The position numbers and the translations under genes were made by a program. From positions 13,873,861 through 13,937,860 of the forward strand of contig CM020501.1 of assembly GCA_009823395.1 (NCBI GenBank): a stretch of DNA of 64,000 nucleotides. Reading direction: 5' to 3'. Positions 48,901 through 60,900 of this stretch are shown one piece after another. A model generated the notes under the pieces. The model was not told the DNA's origin and searched no databases. It worked only from the letters and a program-made list of their open reading frames with translations. This stretch comes from Thamnaconus septentrionalis. Its lineage: Eukaryota > Chordata > Actinopteri > Tetraodontiformes > Monacanthidae. Numbering within the stretch: the first letter of the stretch is position 1; each line of letters starts with the position of its first letter.

Positions 48901-51900
48901 ACCATAGTGCGGATATTCGCATTGAAACTTTTCAAAGTGTCTGCAGATGCAATTTTGTGTCATTACAGCCGTGGTTTGTCCGCTAAAAAGACTCCCTGTG
49001 AAAATAACTACAGACTGCCAGCAGTAACGGTGACGTAGTTGTTCACGATCACCTGCGCTGATAAAGACCTTGTTGTCAAAGAAGGGAAGTTCCAACTCCT
49101 GATACACGAACTCAAATAATATCATTGTCGTTCAGAGTGTAGTTTCGGATGTCGAGTGGGACAATCTGAGGAGCTTTAGCCTCGTCAGAGGAAGAGGAGG
49201 ACAAATTACCTGAAGCCCATTGACCCTAATCAGCGCCTGGAAGTTGGTCTGAGCTTATATTTGGACATATGATAATATTTAGCCATCATATGAGCCAGAA
49301 ATATGTGGCCCGGTGTTGTATTGAGTCCCAGTGATTGTCACATCCCAAAGCATTTGAATTTTGTCCTCCATGTTTGACCTCCCCTGAGGGAGCGGTGAGC
49401 AGCAGCGGTGCAGCGCCTGGGAATCATTGGTTATCTAACTCCCCCAAGTCCAACCACAAATACAATACACAAATACTCCCTAAGCAGGGAGGCATTGAGC
49501 TGGGCTTGTGCGAGCACTTTCAGCGTTGATTGGCTGAGGCTATCACGGCACTCCAAACATGGTGAAAATAATCGAACTTGAAGCGGATAAAAATGTGCAC
49601 GTCTTGTCGCAACGGACAATTTGTTCTGAGCCTGTAAGCGCTAATTAAGCAAAATGCAGTTCTAAAGAAAAAAAAAAACAGAACTGCCGAATTAATCAAA
49701 GAAAAAAACAACCCCCCAGTCTGTAATGGCCTCAAGTTTTGTTTCTCACTGCAGCACTGGTTAGACTGCCAACCAGATGATACCGAGGTAATGAACGGCA
49801 GAAGCACTCAGGAATAATGACAGATCTTCCCACGCTCACAAAGAGCACCTGCAGCCCTCTTCCATTCTGGTGTATTAACACAAATGTACAAACGCAGGTA
49901 CACGCAGGCATCTTGGCAACGGCGCTTTGGAAGGTGCTCCTGTTTGCTGGAACCTAATGGACTTAAGCACTTTCTGGGAATTCTCAACGGGTTGACTTTT
50001 TAAATTTACAGAACTAAGGTGTCTAGAGATGCCTTCTCGTCTGTCTGAAGATGTGTTGTGCGGTGGTCTCGGTTTTACTTTCTGAGGTTCAGGTTTGCAG
50101 CAACAAGCCCACAGTACCGTGCAGCCCAAGATCTGGGATGTGTGGAAATTGCTGGCAAGGAATTTAAAGCAGGATGTGTAAAAAAGACCAGAGAGAAAGA
50201 AAGAGCTGCAGAAGACCGGGTGGGATGGAGGGAGGGAGGGATGGACCGAGGGGAGGAGGGACTGAGGAGGGGAGGGCATGCTGAGGGGGAGGGCATGCTG
50301 CGGGGGTGGGTGGGTGTGTGTGTGTGGGGGGGGGGGTGCTGGAAAGGACAAAGAAAATGAAAATCACTCACTTGGAGCAGAGCCTTCTTAATTACTCGAC
50401 CCACATCCTGCCTCCACTCGGGTATGTCGGGGTTGAACTCGTCCAGATTGGGGGAGAAAGATAAAAGTAGTGATTTGAAGAATTCTGTGGAGGGGAGTCA
50501 GAGTGGGGGAGGGGAGGGAGGGAGAGAACCAGTCATTAATTCACTCAGATCCCGCGGCGTTATTCTCCGGGAGCTCTGCCAACTGTCATTTTGCTCCACG
50601 TTGAGTTTCAGGTAGTTAACACTTGATGGGAGGGGGAAAATGGGAGGCTTTCTCACCCCCCTAGTCCCACTGCTCTCCCCCTACGGCTAAATGTAGCCGA
50701 TGCACTTGTAGATAATTAGAAAATGTCACAGCTTTTACACCGGCTCATCCGCTGGTTATAAATCATCGCTTTTTACAGATACTTGCGGGCCGAGTGCTCC
50801 ATTCCAAATGGCGTCACACTCTGCCGAGGCGCTAACAGCCGCCACTGCTTCTCCGTGGTTTCGAGCACCGGCCGACTGAACGTTCCTTCACAACAAGATG
50901 TACTGCTGACCTTTGACTGCGACGGTCTTGGTGTCTTGCAGGATGGTGTTTGCCACGGCCACTTGAACCGTCACGGTGTGCATTCCCTCGGTGGGGAAGG
51001 TGTACGAGATGCTGCCGTCGAGGGTCACCAGCGGCTGGAAGCAAGAACGGTTTCGGCAATGACTCTAGTTCAAGAGGTAGCACCTTATTATTCCAGATCA
51101 AACTGATTTACTGTCTGGTTCATTGACGACTCCAACGAGCGCCTTGTGTATGTCGCTATCTTGTGGCGCCACCACCACTGGTGTGTTTACACTTGGGACG
51201 TCTCATTAGCGTTAGCGAAAGCCAGCGCAAACGGTATCATGGCTGTTCGGGTAGATGATGATAGACCGTGGCCTCAAGTTACAGATGAAGCTAGCCTGCC
51301 TGCTAGCTTAGCAATTGCTTATGGAAATATGTGGAAGTGGAGAAATGGAGCCAGAATTCACGTTTGGCTAATATTTGCTTTTATTTAGTAGGTAGTTCTA
51401 GCGTTACTTTCACTAGTGAACTTTTGCTAAAGTAAACTTTAACTGACCAGCAAGCCGTAAAGAAGTCTTTATTTGAAATGAAACTATAACTTTTTAGCAT
51501 GTGACTAAAAGCTTCATCCATTTCAATTAGATTTCTTACCTTGGCTAGACTTGGATTTCAGTGTAACCCAAAAGTTGTGTGTTGAGCACGTGTGCAATCT
51601 GGCACTGTGTGCCTGGAAGAATTACCTCTGTGTTGTTGCCCAGCCACCAAAAGTAAGTGACGGTACGTGAGTGGCTCGGTAGCACCATGGCTGTGATGTT
51701 CACCTCCTTGTTCCGTATGACCACAAACGGAGTGAGAAGCTGGACGTGCTCCACCGGACCTTGGGGAGGAAACGCCAGACAGTGGTTGACGGTACAGCGA
51801 AGCTGGAGCCTCGCATGCGGCTCACTTTTTTCACAGAAGTCACAAGGGTACAGCTAAAACTGGCTGGCTTTGTAAGCAAAAGGATAGAGATGGCTCAATA

Positions 51901-54900
51901 TCAGCAATCAGACGGGGCTGACACCACAAGGGCTTCACATAATAATGTTTTATTACCTGAGACAGTGATGAAAATCTTTTATTGCCCCTTTATCTTTCCT
52001 GAATCATTTTTGACTTTTAACTAATAACTGTGTTGCTTGATATTACCTATGATGTCAATGTCCTGCAAATATTCAGCTTTCCCCTCACAATGTTGTTATC
52101 GTGTTATCTCGTTATCTCACTAGCTAGCCGTGCAAGGACACCGCTCACATTCTCCACCGAACCTACTGTAGAGTAACCTTGGGATGCTTTAACTGACTAT
52201 CAACAAAAGGCTGCTAACTGAACAGTGCTGTGGCTGTGAAAACGATAACAGCCACGTTTGTTGCTATTGGTTTTCTATACTTCTCACGCTCACGGTGCTG
52301 CGGTACCAGTTCTATGTTCCATGAAAACTGACTTAATGAGCCACTCCAAAAGAAACACAACTGCCACAGCAGAGCAGGAACACATGCTTGCTTTCCCAGG
52401 GTATTACAGACACAGAGTGAGCACATGCCGGTAGAGCAAAACGAAGGCTTTGATGAGAAATCGATAGGAAACCATGAACACCAGGCAAAAAAAAATTGGG
52501 TGTTCAAAAAAAAAGAAAAAAAGAACGAAAACCCCAACAACGGCACAGGAAAAAGTCGATAGACTGTCAAAATCCCCAGAGAGACACTGCAGTTCAATCT
52601 GGCTTGTCCCATTACCTTTAAAAACAGGAAGCACATTTTGAATGGCATCCCAATCATTTTTTTTCCCCCCAAAAAAAAAGATTTTCTGATGTTCTCTAGA
52701 AACCTGTGTAGTTGCAGCAGCAGAGATTAATGGCTGCGTCGGCCTGCACAACCATGAGAGGAACTTCCTGCTGGCAAAACTGTTGACACGCATCTTTTTG
52801 ACATGATACCTTCTGGCTGATCTGCCAAACTCCCCCACTAAGACCCTAATAGGGCCTAACGGGGGTCTAGCGGGCTCTACACTAATCTTACGGATAAAGT
52901 TCCCGACCGCGGAGGAATGAAGCATCACTTTTTAGTGGGGGAAAAAAAATCAAGTAAAAAAAAAAAAAATGGTCCAACTTAAATTTTGTGTCGTGCTTTG
53001 GTTGAGGCGTCTGTTGGCGGTTAGCCTTTTTAACCAGAACTAATCTTTATCCCTTTTCTGTGTGTGTGTGTGTGTATGTGTAGGTTGGAGAGCCTTTAGA
53101 TGTTGAATACGTTGAGCTGAAAAAAAAGTCTTTCTTTAGCATTCTTCAGCCCCATGTGTAAAATACCTACAAGTGGCAAACCCAGTAAATAGACCGGGGA
53201 ACTGTGTTTGACCTCCGCGAACGCCGTTGCACGATCCACCCTTTTATCGCTGGCGGAGCAAAAGTGCGCCTCGATGAACTGATCTGTATGTGCTGCTGCA
53301 CCTTAACGTGACCCGTTGCTCAGCTGCTCTGTTCTCAGATAACTGGCAATTAGTGGGAGCAGCCTCGAGGCCCTGCTTCACTTCGCCGCCTTTGAAACCG
53401 TCAATACCTGCGGAAGGATTTTTCTTCATTGTGTCTCACGGTTTTTTTTTTTGTTTGTTTTGTTTTTTGTTATGTTACATAACCCAGAGTTTCAAAGGTA
53501 CTATTTCTGTTAAAGGTAATTTTATTTATTATATTATAGTTGTTGTGGCTTAAAGTGTAGCTATTAAGAACTCTGCTGTTGTGAAGTTAAATACAAAATT
53601 GGATCATGTTTTAGAGAGAGATTATTTTAGAGCTGCGATGAATTGGCGACTTGTCCAGGGTGTCACCCTGCCTTCGCCCTAAGACAGCTGGGATAGGCTC
53701 CAGCAGACCCCTGTGACCCTGAATAGGAATAAGCGGGTAAAAGAAGATGAATGAATGAATGAATGAATTATTTTAGAGCACCTCAGCTTATCAATGAATG
53801 TAATGTTTTATTAATTGAAAAGAGAACAAACCTAGGAACACTTTTGAACCTATGCTTTCATACCTTTACTCCAGTAAAGGAGTTGAATCAGTACTTATGC
53901 TTATACCAGAGTATTTTTCAGTATCCATATGTTTACTTCAATGGCAAGTGTGTAGTATTTGGAGATTTTGAAGAAGAAACGGCAAGATAAGGTGGATATA
54001 TTTTAGACTCTTACACTCCCCCCTTTAGAGCTTGCCAGTGAACTACAGTGGCCTGCACCAAACCTGGATACTTCGTCTACCTTCTTCATTGGTTTGTTTG
54101 AAGACGCAAGCATTTACCCTAATTAAGAAATTAAGAATCGTACACACCGGCTCCCTTAAAAATATGGCGGTTCAAAATGGCAGCTAACTGAGAGCAAGAC
54201 CCTTGCTCTATGTATATTCTTGTGTATATATGTTTATTAAACTTTTACCAATATAAAAATCATAAATCAAGCCAAATATTACACACTGGATATTTAAGTA
54301 CAGAAATACTTTTGCAACCTCTGGTCTGTCCATGGGCTCCATTCCAGAGGAACTTAAGGCTACATATTAGTGAGGCCACTGAACAGCCGGGTCTGCTCGA
54401 GGTTTCACCCATGCCACCATCGCTTCATTGTTGCTATTGATTGTTCAAATCTCTTTGGGACACCTCTGAATGTGATTTAGCATTTTGCAAGTAAAGCTGG
54501 TTGATTGAGCGCAGAGCTTTGAGAAACTTTGTCTGTAAAATTTCACACATTTAGGCACCAGAACAACAATATTTTTTCCCCCTTCTTTATCTGGTAAAGC
54601 AGTAAAACATGCAGCTGAGATCCTGGTCAGCACACCCTGCTAATGGCTCTGTCGTTTTTAACGTGTCGTCCAGTCTGGACAGTGCTTGTTGCCCACCTGT
54701 GACGTGCAGGTAGAGTGTGGTTGCGTCGTATCCCAGCGAGTTCTCAGCCAGCGCCGTCACGCGGACGATCCCAGCAGCCTTGTACACGTGCTTGATCCCC
54801 TCCTCAGTCCAGCTCAGGTTGGAGTAGGAAACGGCCGTGCCGTCGCCGAAATCCAGCTGGATGTTGGTTCGAATGGAGTCGCCCTGAGGAGGGGGGGGGG

Positions 54901-57900
54901 GGAGACCCAGTGAAATAAACATTTAAATTGACAAGATATTCCTGTTCCCCCGTCAGATCGGCCAAGCACGTCCTTCGACGATGCACGCTCAACCTCATCC
55001 AAGTTGTGAACAAAAGCAATTCGAATTAAAGCCCTTGGATGTAATTGCACTGACTAGATAAAACGCTTCCTCGTTCATTGAATTTTCTTTTTGACTGAAC
55101 GCGTATTACCGCCGGGGCATTAGCGGGTTTGTGTGTGGAGTTTAGTGAAAGGAACAAACTAAAAGCATATTTGCGACGCACAAATTAAGTAAATACTCAT
55201 TTGCAAAACACACATTTTTTGGTAAACATTAAAATTAACTTTATAATTAAAACAAACAAAAAAAAAATCTCCCAAAGATTATTCAAGGACACAAGACACT
55301 GACATTTTCAGCTCCTTAACATTTTGCCTAACTGAAGAGCCAACTAACACAGCAAGTACAGAAATTGACAACTTGCACATATCTAGATGGGCTGGCTTTT
55401 TCCTTATTACTGTGTTGAAACTAGCCGTTCGAATTTTGGAGGTCTTTCTATGTCACAAGTTGACCTGATTATCATCGTACTGCTTCCACAGACTTTTCTT
55501 TTCTATTTTTTTTTTTTTATTAAAACTAAGTGTGGCAACGCTGCATGAGAGATATTAGCCATCTTCCCCGCTAGTTAGCGCTAGCAGTGAGCAGTTGGCC
55601 AATCATGAAGCAGGTATGCGAGGGGGGAGAGAGAGCCAAAACAGCCTCTTCTTTTGTAAGACCCGAACAATTCAAACCTCTGACCAAACACACCTGGTTT
55701 ATTCTTAGAAAATAGATCAGCAAAATGAATTGATTATATCTGGAAATGCCCATAATAGGGCTCCTCTAATATTGGCAACGTGAACCTCTAGCACAGTGCT
55801 TCTCAACTGGTGGAGTCTAAGGACCCACATTTCTTTCCTCACATCATGAAGTCGCGACCCAACTTTATTTCACAAAAATATAAACTTGTCAATATAAACA
55901 CTTTCTATTACCAGTTAATACATTATTGAAATGATTGAATTGAACTGTGTGTCCCGCATAATAAATCAAGGTCAACATTTTCTCTTTAAATGCATTTAGG
56001 GGAAACTACCCAGAGAGCCTGTGTGCATTGTGCACGTGCACACCCTGCACAGCCACCCTGTTTGCCCCTGCATGGTGTGCGAGCCCTCGGCCGCCTGCAC
56101 TCTGTCCTCTGGGATTCACATCTGGCGCGACCCGAGGATCAGCACGCAGGGCGGTTGTGGTCGGCCTCAGCTGCCACCGCCGCTGCCACCGCCGCTGCCT
56201 CGGAGCTCTCGTCTCCTCTCGCGCCTTGCGAAGGCAGCGTCCCAAACTCCCCTCAGCGCACTCTAGTGCCGCGCTCCCGGGATCCGCGTTTGTCACTACG
56301 TTAGTGCGCCCGCAAACACAAACAATGCCATGTTAGCTTTGTGTGTGTCGCCGCTCTATTTGCTCCCCCCTCCCCTTTTCATTGTGCACCTTTGGCGGCT
56401 CATTTCGTGCCACTTTGCCCAAGATATGATCCGCGGGATAAATGGCGGCGCTGAATAGACGGCGGCGAACAACGGGGATTGACAAGCGCGGCTATTGTTC
56501 TCCTCTGTAATGAGCTGGCGTGCCATCAAGACCCGCACGGCCTCGGCAGCGGCGGCGGCGGCGGCGGCGGCGGCAATGTCGCTCTCCGCTCGCCTGCTCA
56601 CGGGTCTGTTGTCCATTCTGAGCCGGCGCCGACTCTCAGCGTCAGCCACATTGGGATTTTGCTAATCTGCATGAGGCCGACGCCAGCCTGTCTCTCTAAA
56701 TGTCACTCTTTGTACAGACGCGTCTCCAAGGGCCGGCCACGTCCAAACACATGAGGGCTGCAGCTGCACAGCACCTCACCGGCGCCCCCTGTGGGGCCCA
56801 CTGGGGTTTCAGATAGTTGGGAAAGGCACTTGTTCAGGTGTGAGTGGAATCTGCCTGCCGGTGTGCAAAATTTTTAAAGAGGCCCGTCTGACAGCTTGTT
56901 TCGTATTTATGGCACTGTCATGCAGTGGTCCTTAAAAAAAAGGCTGCAAACTAGAAACAAGACCCATATTGCCCTATGTATATTCTTATATAGAAAACCA
57001 ATGTGCAGCTACAGTTGGACTGGAGGTCTAATAGTTAAAATAGGGTGACCATATTCTGAAAAGCCAACAAGGCTATACTCTGCCATTTCCTCTTTGAATT
57101 GAAACCCTAACCCTTACACAAAAAACACAGTGGTCACAACCTCAATGGAAAAGCTGGTACTTTTTCTACAATTCATCCGTAAAAACTACATTTACATTTC
57201 TGGAATTTTCCTTGATGTGAGAGTGCAGCACAGACAGTTTTCCTTTTGACCTGAGAGCAGGAGTGTGAATGGTGCATGCATGGTTAATACCGTGACAGGT
57301 CCCGCTGAACAATACCACTGGCCCAGTGCAGCACTTTATTATGAATATTATATTTTAAATGCATTGAATTAATGTAGAAGACGCTGAGGAAAAGCCTCTA
57401 CACTTGAAGGAATTTTCATAAAATCCCCCATGGACATAATTTTAGGACGTGACCGTGGAAAAAAGGACATATGTTGGCCCTAAATTTAAAAATGCACTAT
57501 CAGCATAAAATCCAGGGAGTTTGAGTTGAAGGTTTAGTAGTGACATTCCTGAATGCTGCAGAGTTCATGGGAGCTTGTTGGTTTATTCGGTATATGCAGC
57601 AGCAGTACTGTGTAAGTAAGTGTCCTCTTGTGACAGCCAAAAAAAACTATGATTTTTTTCCCCCGCCTGCAGTTGATGCAGTCAGTTTGCTGACTTTTAT
57701 TCCCATTACGGGGCCACTCATTTTCATTTTTGCTTCCTGCTTTTACCCACAAAGACCAACCGCTCGCTAAATAATTCCACAACTGTGTGAAATTGACTTG
57801 ATTTCTCTCGGCCGCCTCTCACTCAACACTCCGCCGAGCGCTTTACGAAAGTTCAGCTTGACGCTCTTTCTTTTATTCGTTCTTTCTTTCTGTCTTTCTT

Positions 57901-60900
57901 TCTTCTTCTGTCTTTTTTCTTTCTTTCTCTCTCTTTCTTTCCCTCCTCCACTCAAGCTCTTCTTCACCGAAGAAGACTGTGTTCACCTTCACAAATTCTT
58001 TGTCGGGAGGCGATTCTCAGTAAACATAATATCATTTTAAAATGAATCTCTTGGTGTATCAGTATAATATCCATCAACAGCTGTCCTCCCTCACAGTTTC
58101 TAAGATTTGTCTTTTTTTTAAACATATTCTTAAATGCGGATGTGAGACTTCCAGCTCTTAAATATTTAGGGGCATGAGATCTCCACAAGAACTGCAGCCC
58201 TGGCGAGCTTCATGAATATAAATTAAAGTTTTAAATTCTTCAGCATATTTTCCCAAATAGCAATGAAGCCCCAGGGATTCTTCAGTCAGCCCTCTTCTTC
58301 CCACCCATCGCCTCGCTCCTCACTCTCCATCCCATGATTAGCCTCCACGATGGAAGAAAAACAGAAGTCGTGGTGCCGCGGTAAGCTGATAAAATACAGG
58401 CCGAGCCGAAGCCCGGAGGGGCCGTACTTACCCTCAGCTTTTGCGGCGGCGGGAAAAACACTCCAGTGGCTAATGTCTGCAGTTATTAACGGCAGAGCCA
58501 TAAATACCCGGGTAGTGCGTGAAGCAGTTTCCTGGTAATGAGCGCTCCAGCTTGCAGCCTCTCGCTAAACAGTGGAGGAGGTGGTGGCACTTCTGCCCCG
58601 GACGTTTAAATTGCGCTGCTGATTGGAAAGCATTTGACTTAATAATGAAGTTTGGAGAGAGCCTGAGTGTGTGAGAGTCTGTCTTTGCAAGGCTTTCCGT
58701 GAAACTAGAACAAGACTTCCTGTCAGAACTTCATTTGTCAATGCCCCAACCATGAAAAACACAGAGCCGATGTAGGTTGTTTGCCATGGCAGGAACACAG
58801 GTTAGCATGCTAGCTTGCTAAAAAAAAAAAAAAGATCTATTCCTCTTTTCAGACTTCTAATTTATGAATCTTGCTTGTTTTATTTAAAAATGTGCTGAAC
58901 AGAGAAGTGCTTCACAGACACTCGGGTACTTTGCGTTAATATATTTTTTATGGATACATTTTTCATGCTATGCAATGCTAATTCTAGTTTTCTGACATCT
59001 CCCCCTGATCCCACATATTTCTTTTACCAGCTCTGCTATCAGGGTGAAGTCATTCAATGCAGAGCAAAATTCCTTTCAGGTCTACTGTCAGTCCTGTTTG
59101 TGTAACATGGCCGCCTCCTCCTCCTGACCGGTGAAACTGCAATTTTTCTATTTGAACACTTAATGTTGGTGAATGAAAATGCAAGTTATTTATTCAAAAT
59201 GAATTCACATCACTCAAATCACACAGGTGTGCTTTCTTGCCAATACATCCTTTAAAATCTAAACACGTTGAAAGCATCTTTGTAGCTAGCAATAGCCACC
59301 TAAGTTTACCCTCTCACCTCTACTGCTCTGAGGCTTTTTTTGTTGCTCTTGTATGTGTGGTAACAAGGCACTTCCAGTGCATGTCGGTCGCGTCCTCACC
59401 TCATCCAGGTGCACCAGGAAGGTCACGTTGCTGCCCAGGTTAGCTGTCAGTTTGCCGTTTTTGGTGCTCAGCAGGAGTCCCTTCGGCGGCCTGTTGGGGC
59501 ACTGCTGCTTCCTGGCTGTGTACATTTCCTTGACTCCTTTAGTGCAGTTGTTCAGCACCACTTTACGGTACCTTTGAGAGGTATGGAAATAAAGAGGTAT
59601 TCTAAACCAGTTTTTTTAAATGCTGTCGAATAAGAAAAAACAATGGCTTCAGCTACTCCCAGTGGTTCAGTGAGCTGCAACCTGAGCCCAGAGTCGCCGA
59701 ATCAGCCGAGAGGCGTATCAGCGCAGCGCAGTGCGGTTTCAGGAGACAGGCAACTCAATCAGTGCCACGAGGCTGCGGCACCTTGCAAAAAGCTTAATCG
59801 CGGCTGCCGGTGGATTTAAACACTCCCAACGTGGTTTTTAAGCCTCTCAAGGTGTCTGTCCCCTGTGAGGCTCTAAAAATGTCTCACTGACACTAAAATA
59901 ACTCGAAAACTTGTTGATGCACCGTGTTTGAAACCCACGCAGTTTGCCAGTGGCCACGGAGACTTTAACCTTGAGATCATGTTCATACAATTGGGTGCTA
60001 CGTTTAGCTGGAGCATCACAAATTGAGTGTGATTCCATTAATGTTTTTTTTTTTTATTCACATTTTGAAGATTTGCGCTATTGACACGATGACACCAGAG
60101 GGTTTGCTGGTGGACAATCTCTTTTTACCTTTTTACCTCTTTCGCCTGCCAAGTTCATATGCTTATTTTTATTTTTATATTGGCAGGCTGATGAAAAGGC
60201 GTCTGATTCAACCTTTCTTTTACCATCTTGTCCAAGGTTTGCTTTGCTTTTTCTGTGATTAATAGGGACGAATCAAAACATTAAAAAAAATGATCACTGA
60301 CACAAACTCGTGTCAAATGGTTTTGCTAGTTTTCCCTTTCATAAACATGATGTTCTGAACCTGTACTGGCCTCCTTTTAGAACCGCGGGTCAGAGATGGC
60401 ACAAAACATTTTATTATAATCAAAATGAAATGAAATGATATTTAGAAGCTGTGTAACATCAGTGGACCCCACATAGTGTTTTCACTATAGATTCAAATCA
60501 AATCAAATATTTTTTGTGTGGCCCCCTATTAGCCTTAAAGGATTTCATATTCTCTACAGATGCAACACCTTCCACCCCTGGACCTTCAAACCAGGTGAGG
60601 AGGAACTTTAAAAGAAAACCTTAACAGGGAAAAAGAGGAATCTTAGAGAGCCGCAGTGGAGGCAGCCAACACTGTCTGTGATGAGCAGATGCAAGATGGC
60701 GCTAAATGCTGTGTAATTGACTTGATTGTTTCGAATAGTGAAGTTGTCGGGTGACAATAAGATACTATGTGATATACATGTGCACATATGCAAATACCTT
60801 GGATAGATAATAGATAATATACTTCATCAACTGAAGGAAGAGGATAGATTGCTTATTGCCACTTTCTATACAAGGTGCTCTGTCCTTCAGTGCAACAGAC

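Larger units (their letters stand above)
44999..50371 (-). other. sorcs3 intron, 5.4 kb
   Basis: Largest intron in the window. It holds a hAT-like insertion (46485-47314), a SINE-like head fragment (47452-47508) and a G-rich tract (50218-50338). I found no exon in the remainder. Confidence 0.8.
54884..59399 (-). other. sorcs3 intron, 4.5 kb
   Basis: Holds a hAT-like terminal fragment (55795-55990), a CpG-rich block with GGC repeats (56000-56790), a MITE-like unit (57041-57482) and a TTTC-rich microsatellite (57864-57949). No exon seen. Confidence 0.8.

Noticed and set aside
51146..51388. 80-codon plus-strand frame in a sorcs3 intron.
   Set aside because: Antisense to the gene, no recognisable content, chance length.
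56356..56649. Minus-strand 97-codon frame with polyalanine.
   Set aside because: The alanine run is the GGC repeat. It is not in phase with any neighbouring sorcs3 exon and has no splice signals that fit.
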